Positions 62,575 to 64,000 of a DNA stretch of 64,000 nucleotides are shown in pieces (position 1 is the first letter of the stretch; each line of letters starts with the position of its first letter). Under the pieces are notes generated by a model. It searched no databases. It was given only the letters and a program-made list of their open reading frames with translations, and was not told the DNA's origin. The stretch lies in assembly GCF_025628885.1 (NCBI RefSeq), contig NZ_JAOTIF010000002.1, positions 558,001 to 622,000 on the forward strand. The letters are read 5' to 3'. A program made the position numbers and the translations under genes. The DNA is from Paraflavisolibacter caeni (lineage in GTDB: Bacteria; Bacteroidota; Bacteroidia; Chitinophagales; Chitinophagaceae).

Positions 62575-63600
62575 TTATCTCTGAACACGTCCGGAAGCAT
62601 CGCCTTTCATCAGGTCTTTAACCTCTGATAAAGTAGCGTGGTTCAAGTCGCCAGGAATGGTATGCTTTAATGCAGAAGCAGCTACGCCAAATTCTGCAGC
62701 ATCGCCCATGCTCATATCTGTAGCAAGACCGAAGATGAAGCCGCTAGCGAAAGAGTCGCCGCTACCTACGCGGTCAACGATACGAACTTCATATTTTTTA
62801 GTTTGGTAGAACTCTTTGCCATCGTATACCAATGCACTCCAGCCATTATCAGATGCACTGTGGCTTTCGCGTAAAGTGGAAGCGATGTATTTGAAACCGA
62901 ACTTCTCTTTCATTTGTTTGAAGACGCTTTTGTAACCATCAAGGTTCAATTCGCCTTTAGTGATGTCGGTGCCTTCTGATTTGAAGCCTAAGGTCGTTTC
63001 AGCATCTTCTTCATTACCGATACATACGTCAACGTATTGGCAAAGTTTAGTCATTACTTCTCTTGCTTTTTCCTTGCTCCACAATTTTTTGCGGTAGTTC
63101 AGATCAATTGAAGTAGTAATGCCTTTTGCTTTAGCGGCTTTCAATGCAGCTTCAGTAAGAGCAGCAGCTTTGTCGCTTAATGCAGGAGTGATACCTGTGG
63201 TATGGAACCATGAAGCACCTTCGAAGATTTTATCCCAATCAAATTCAGCAGCATCAACATCTGCAATAGAAGCACCAGCACGGTCATAGACAACCTGAGA
63301 TGCACGCATAGAAGCTCCGGTTTCGAGGAAGTAAATACCGAGCCTGTCACCGCCACGAGCAACAAACTGAGTGTCTACACCATAACGGCGGAGGTGGTTG
63401 ATAGCTGCCTGACCAATTGCATTGGTAGGAACCTTAGAAACGAATACACCGTTCAATCCGTAATTGGTAACGGCTACGGCAACGTTGGCTTCACCGCCAC
63501 CGTAAGTAACATCAAAGCTGTCGCTTTGTACGAAACGTTCAAAACCTGGAGTAGATAAGCGTAACATAATCTCTCCAAGTGTAACAACTTTCTTAGACAT
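62575..63600 (-). CDS. kdgK: 2-keto-3-deoxygluconate kinase, PfkB family, copy 2
   Basis: A 341-residue ribokinase-family kinase. VVTLGEIMLRLSTPGFERFVQSDSFDVTYGGGEANVAVAV in its parts, DTQFVARGGDRLGIYFLE, TTSIDLNYRKKLW and the catalytic RVGSGDSFASGFIFG (D282) are typical of bacterial KdgK. These phosphorylate KDG to KDPG. The C-terminal HTIPGDLNHATLSEV is also the family form. It is the more canonical of the two kinases in the locus and is transcribed in the opposite direction, with YhcH-type gene downstream. An imperfect inverted repeat at 63629-63653 lies just before its start. Confidence 0.92.
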   Translation of the reverse strand: MSKKVVTLGEIMLRLSTPGFERFVQSDSFDVTYGGGEANVAVAVTNYGLNGVFVSKVPTNAIGQAAINHLRRYGVDTQFVARGGDRLGIYFLETGASMRASQVVYDRAGASIADVDAAEFDWDKIFEGASWFHTTGITPALSDKAAALTEAALKAAKAKGITTSIDLNYRKKLWSKEKAREVMTKLCQYVDVCIGNEEDAETTLGFKSEGTDITKGELNLDGYKSVFKQMKEKFGFKYIASTLRESHSASDNGWSALVYDGKEFYQTKKYEVRIVDRVGSGDSFASGFIFGLATDMSMGDAAEFGVAASALKHTIPGDLNHATLSEVKDLMKGDASGRVQR

Positions 63601-63628
63601 AGTGCAGTACTGAAATTTGATTAATAAT

Positions 63629-63653
63629 GATAACGTTCCGAAGGAACTTTATC
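63629..63653. promoter_or_regulatory. Inverted repeat upstream of kdgK
   Basis: GATAACGTTCC-GAA-GGAACTTTATC: arms match at 10 of 11 positions. It lies 28 bp before the kdgK ATG, a position suited to an operator or a 5'-leader hairpin. Confidence 0.5.
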
Positions 63654-63737
63654 AGCTGTTAAGTAATAATGTGGGCAAATATCAATAATAAATGATTAGC
63701 GGACACTGATTATAAGCTATTTTACATAAAAAAGTTA

Positions 63738-63754
63738 CGGTAACGATTGCGTAA
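63738..63754 (+). promoter_or_regulatory. LacI-type operator-like site 2
   Basis: CGGTAACGATTGCGTAA, identical over 17 bases to the site at 63977-63993. The 16-mer ACGGTAACGATTGCGT differs from the classical PurR operator at three positions, which supports a LacI-family protein as the reader. It lies 138 bp upstream of kdgK. Confidence 0.6.
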
Positions 63755-63976
63755 TAAATCATTGCTGGGTCTGGAGTTGCCTGGTTTTAAATTGAGAGTT
63801 GGGTACAGTAGTGGCTGTGTAAAGCTGCCGATAACGTCTGATGTAAATAAAGACGAAATGCTACTGAATTACTGGTTCGAATTGACCATAAGGAAGGGGC
63901 AAATGGTTTCGTATAGCAAAAAAATAAGACTAGTAGGTGTTATTGTACTGGAAACACATTGGCTGAAGTTCGCATC

Positions 63977-63993
63977 CGGTAACGATTGCGTAA
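63977..63993 (+). promoter_or_regulatory. LacI-type operator-like site 3
   Basis: CGGTAACGATTGCGTAA followed by an A-tract, 239 bp from site 2 and in the same orientation. It lies at the window edge, perhaps in front of the next gene. Confidence 0.6.
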
Positions 63994-64000
63994 AAAAAAT

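Larger units (their letters stand above)
63654..64000. other. Intergenic region at the right edge of the window
   Basis: No gene is seen between kdgK and the window end. The region carries two identical operator-like sites and probably separates kdgK from a divergently transcribed gene beyond the edge. Confidence 0.5.

Overview
The window comes from a member of the Bacteroidota, most probably a Chitinophagaceae-like soil or plant-associated bacterium. The evidence is a SusC/SusD outer-membrane pair, many TonB- and lipoprotein-type envelope genes, a propeller/LytS-type hybrid sensor with a LytTR regulator, phylum-typical promoter boxes (TANNTTTG) close to start codons, and a pectin utilisation cluster with Bacteroidota-type architectures. 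No rRNA, tRNA, CRISPR array, phage or transposase gene was seen.

Layout. 1-8 kb holds housekeeping and envelope genes: the 3' part of gltX, a PMT/ArnT-type glycosyltransferase, an enoyl-CoA hydratase, PssA, a Xaa-Pro aminopeptidase, a lysozyme-like/peptidoglycan-binding protein and a TPR protein. 8.2-14.5 kb is a ROK regulator followed by one SusC/SusD pair with no enzymes beside it; a clean palindrome lies just upstream of the ROK gene. 14.5-17.9 kb (minus strand) has a DUF1015 protein and serC, without the serA often found between them, and a secreted S1/P1-nuclease/phospholipase-C-like enzyme. 18-22 kb is a small AT-rich accessory stretch: a HEPN-like protein, two unrecognised proteins, a duplicated-domain monooxygenase-fold protein and a fungal-FCY1-like cytosine deaminase. 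22-26.7 kb has the sensor kinase/response regulator pair and a secreted PepSY-like protein. 27.3-34.6 kb is a TetR-TolC-adaptor-RND efflux operon with a recognisable TetR operator over its promoter. 34.6-35.65 kb is a long non-coding stretch with an unusual 11-bp-phased repeat array. 35.6-42.7 kb returns to core metabolism: GlmM, cysteine desulfurase, PspC, aconitase and a dicarboxylate/amino-acid symporter. 42.8-46 kb (minus) is a probable metal-related pair: a TonB receptor fused to an HMA metal-binding domain, and a small Cys-rich HYC_CC_PP-type protein.

46.4-63.6 kb is a pectin/galacturonate catabolic locus. Secreted GH28, GH105 and PL10 enzymes break polygalacturonan to (unsaturated) galacturonate. 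Uronate isomerase, tagaturonate reductase and altronate dehydratase then make 2-keto-3-deoxygluconate, and PfkB-type kinases phosphorylate it. Unusually, UxaB, UxaA and the KDG kinase are each present as two diverged copies, and a non-phosphorylating GapN-type dehydrogenase sits inside the locus. KDPG aldolase, a LacI/KdgR-type regulator and a SusC/D transporter are not in the window and may lie beyond the right edge. Three copies of a 17-bp LacI-type operator-like sequence, one before GH28 and two at the right end, suggest shared control.

Non-coding signals worth attention are the 11-bp phased array (35140-35352), a 16-bp perfect inverted repeat spanning 101 bp before the second uxaA, and two repeat families that sit at, and sometimes supply, gene stop codons.
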